From: a virus
DNA: 21,932 nt
IMG/VR virus record: IMGVR_UViG_3300010354_000780
Span: 1 to 21,932 of that record
Direction: 5' to 3' (one strand)
The translations under genes and the position numbers were made by a program. The notes under the pieces were generated by a model. That model saw only the letters and a list, made by a program, of their open reading frames with translations, ran no database searches and had not been told where the DNA came from. Position 1 is the first letter of the stretch. Each line of letters begins with the position of its first letter. Positions 20,450-21,932 of this stretch are shown one piece after another.

Positions 20450-21888
20450 TTGTAATTACTCTTTTCTTGCGTAAACGGATACTTGGCCTCTTTATAAAAT
20501 GCTTTGCGTTTTGTTAGGTGACGTTTTGCAAAATTACAGTCAGCAGTTATATCCCATATCTGGACAAAATCCTTGTCTTCTGCTTTGCGGATTCCTCGTC
20601 CGATACTTTGGATGACACGAACAAAACTTTTACCAGGCTCAATAAGCACAAGATTGAAAATGCGAGGGATATTAATACCAACGGCTGCAACGCCGTAAGT
20701 AGCCACGATAATCTTATCACTAACGCCCGCAACTTCATCATAATGTTCTTTGCGATCCACAACTTTCATATCACCATGAACGAATACACTGTTTGGTAAT
20801 CGTGCAACTAACTCATCACCACATTCACGACGATCAACAAGCACAAGTGTATTACCAGTTTTAATAATTTCACTAATCATACTTGCAAGGTGATCTAATC
20901 GTGTACTGTCAGTAGTAAGATATTTAAGTTCTGCTTGATAGTTTTTGAACTGTGCATGTTCAACTGTTTGCACAATATTAACATGACACTCACTTAACAC
21001 ACCACGTTCTTGTAATTCAGACGCACTTAACTGTCCAAACACTTGACCAATTGAAACCAATAATGCAACTTGTTCAAATTTTTCTTTTGGAATTGTTCCT
21101 GTTAAACCCCAACGAATTGGCACATGTGCAAACTCATCAGTAAGCATTGCTTTAAGAACTTCTGCTTTTGCTTGATGCACTTCATCTACAATTAATGCAG
21201 TTACATTAACCATAGACAACCATTCTTTACTGTTTTTATTTGTTTTATATAAACTGTTTAGACTTTGCCATGTGCAGATAGTATGTGTTCGTCCAAGTTC
21301 TTTACGGTCACCAAAGTAAACACCAACATCTAAACCAAGATTGCGATAATCTACTTCTGTTTGTGTAACAAGACTTTTATTTGGAACAATAACAATAGTG
21401 CGTCCATACTTTTCTACACTATGTGATAGTGCGGCAGTCATAATTGTTTTACCAGCACCAGTTGCTACTTCTTGTATGCCTTGTGGATTTGCAAGAAAGT
21501 TATTGATAATTTCTACTTGATAATCACGAAGGACTATTGGTTGTCCTTCTTGTGGATGTGCCTTTGGCCAAACTTTATTAGCAAATGTATTTTCTGTAAT
21601 AGCATCAAATGTAAATTCTTGACGATTAGTTCGTTCATCTTCTAATTCAAAATCCCAATTGCGATCTTGTAACCATTCTATAATTTCTGGTAGAAGATTT
21701 ATGTAAGTAGAACCACCAAGTTGGAAGTATGGAACTTTACCGTCCCATCTTCCTAATTTTACACTTGGTAAATGTCGTGCATAAGGAACTTCATATTTGA
21801 ACTTAGCCACAAGTCTGCGGCGAGTATCAACATCAAGTCCTTCTATTTTGCAATTGACCTCATTACGAATAACAATTTTACATAACAT
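20446..21888 (-). CDS. uvsW: UvsW-type DNA/RNA helicase
   Basis: This 480-residue superfamily 2 helicase is close in length to T4 UvsW (about 500 residues). Residues 1-95 form the UvsW-type N-terminal DNA-binding domain (VPYARHLPSVKLGRWDGKVP). The core follows: the Q-like LRDYQVE, motif I ATGAGKT (142-148), motif II DEVH (235-238), motif III GLTGT (261-265), HGDMKVVDR, motif V ATYGVAAVGIN (396-406) and motif VI QSIGRGIRK (427-435). In T4, UvsW remodels forks, unwinds R-loops to end origin replication, and promotes branch migration in recombination. It is the first gene of a twelve-gene chain on this strand. The ATG at 21888 lacks a Shine-Dalgarno sequence and lies 7 bases after a -10-like box. 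Confidence 0.95.
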   Translation of the reverse strand: MLCKIVIRNEVNCKIEGLDVDTRRRLVAKFKYEVPYARHLPSVKLGRWDGKVPYFQLGGSTYINLLPEIIEWLQDRNWDFELEDERTNRQEFTFDAITENTFANKVWPKAHPQEGQPIVLRDYQVEIINNFLANPQGIQEVATGAGKTIMTAALSHSVEKYGRTIVIVPNKSLVTQTEVDYRNLGLDVGVYFGDRKELGRTHTICTWQSLNSLYKTNKNSKEWLSMVNVTALIVDEVHQAKAEVLKAMLTDEFAHVPIRWGLTGTIPKEKFEQVALLVSIGQVFGQLSASELQERGVLSECHVNIVQTVEHAQFKNYQAELKYLTTDSTRLDHLASMISEIIKTGNTLVLVDRRECGDELVARLPNSVFVHGDMKVVDRKEHYDEVAGVSDKIIVATYGVAAVGINIPRIFNLVLIEPGKSFVRVIQSIGRGIRKAEDKDFVQIWDITADCNFAKRHLTKRKAFYKEAKYPFTQEKSNYK

Positions 21889-21895
21889 TAAGTGT

Positions 21896-21924
21896 AATAT
21901 AATATATTACTAATAGTAATTCAA
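21896..21924 (-). promoter_or_regulatory. Sigma-70-like promoter before uvsW, probable leaderless start
   Basis: On the minus strand, TTGAAT (21919-21924), a 17-base spacer (21902-21918) and TATATT (21896-21901) are followed by 7 bases and ATG 21888. Transcription from it would begin at or beside the start codon. The region is AT-rich, so chance matches are possible, but the geometry repeats that of the primase promoter. Confidence 0.55.
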
Positions 21925-21932
21925 TAACTTTA

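Noticed and set aside
20518-20799. Plus-strand open frame and frame-shifted minus frame within uvsW
   Set aside because: Both lie inside the conserved helicase C-terminal domain and have no start signals.
1-21932. tRNA genes, CRISPR arrays, insertion sequences, attachment sites or a replication origin
   Set aside because: I looked through the intergenic gaps, all under about 80 bases, and saw no cloverleaf, repeat array, terminal inverted repeats or transposase. Nearly all bases are coding.

Overview
This window is a gene-dense, AT-rich piece of a tailed-phage genome of the T4-like myovirus type. It most resembles the marine T4-like phages of cyanobacteria and SAR11-type alphaproteobacteria. 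The phage assignment rests on recognisable T4 core replication proteins: UvsW helicase (20446-21888), gp61-type primase (12119-13117), gp41-type DnaB-family helicase (9852-11258) and a possible gp62-like clamp-loader subunit (17794-18258). The marine placement and SAR11-like host are inferred from base composition and from conserved marine-phage proteins recalled by pattern, not by a search. No rRNA, tRNA, CRISPR array, integrase or insertion sequence was seen.

Layout. (1) Positions 1-6185, minus strand: mainly virion or morphogenesis-type genes. These are a nucleotidyltransferase-fold protein, a scaffold-like protein with an acidic tail, a coiled-coil/transmembrane protein, and an isolated Gly/Ala-rich structural gene with its own late promoter and hairpin terminator. 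(2) 6215-7225, minus: a radical SAM enzyme. (3) 7300-9868, plus: a PHP-less family C (DnaE-like) DNA polymerase core and an unknown protein. (4) 9852-13117, minus: the gp61 - unknown - gp41 operon, read from a promoter that matches the sigma-70 consensus exactly. (5) 13149-13937, minus, and 13965-14339, plus: a structural protein and a conserved WWWESNR-type protein, divergent from a shared compact promoter. (6) 14319-21888, minus: one twelve-gene chain in which consecutive genes overlap or nearly touch. It starts with uvsW and ends with a zinc-finger protein coupled to a 186-residue second DnaE-like protein. Embedded in it are two SGNH-like hydrolases, a glycosyltransferase-like protein and a PIG-L/LmbE-type deacetylase.

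Two promoter classes appear to divide the genes. Replication genes have sigma-70-like -35/-10 boxes placed so that transcription would begin at or next to the start codon (leaderless mRNAs). Structural genes carry NNTAAATA motifs resembling the T4 late promoter TATAAATA. The most notable content is two different shortened family C polymerase relatives in one T4-like genome, the zinc-finger/mini-DnaE pair, and three divergent, AT-rich, sulfotransferase-like proteins placed next to core genes. All assignments come from reading motifs by eye; no database search was run.
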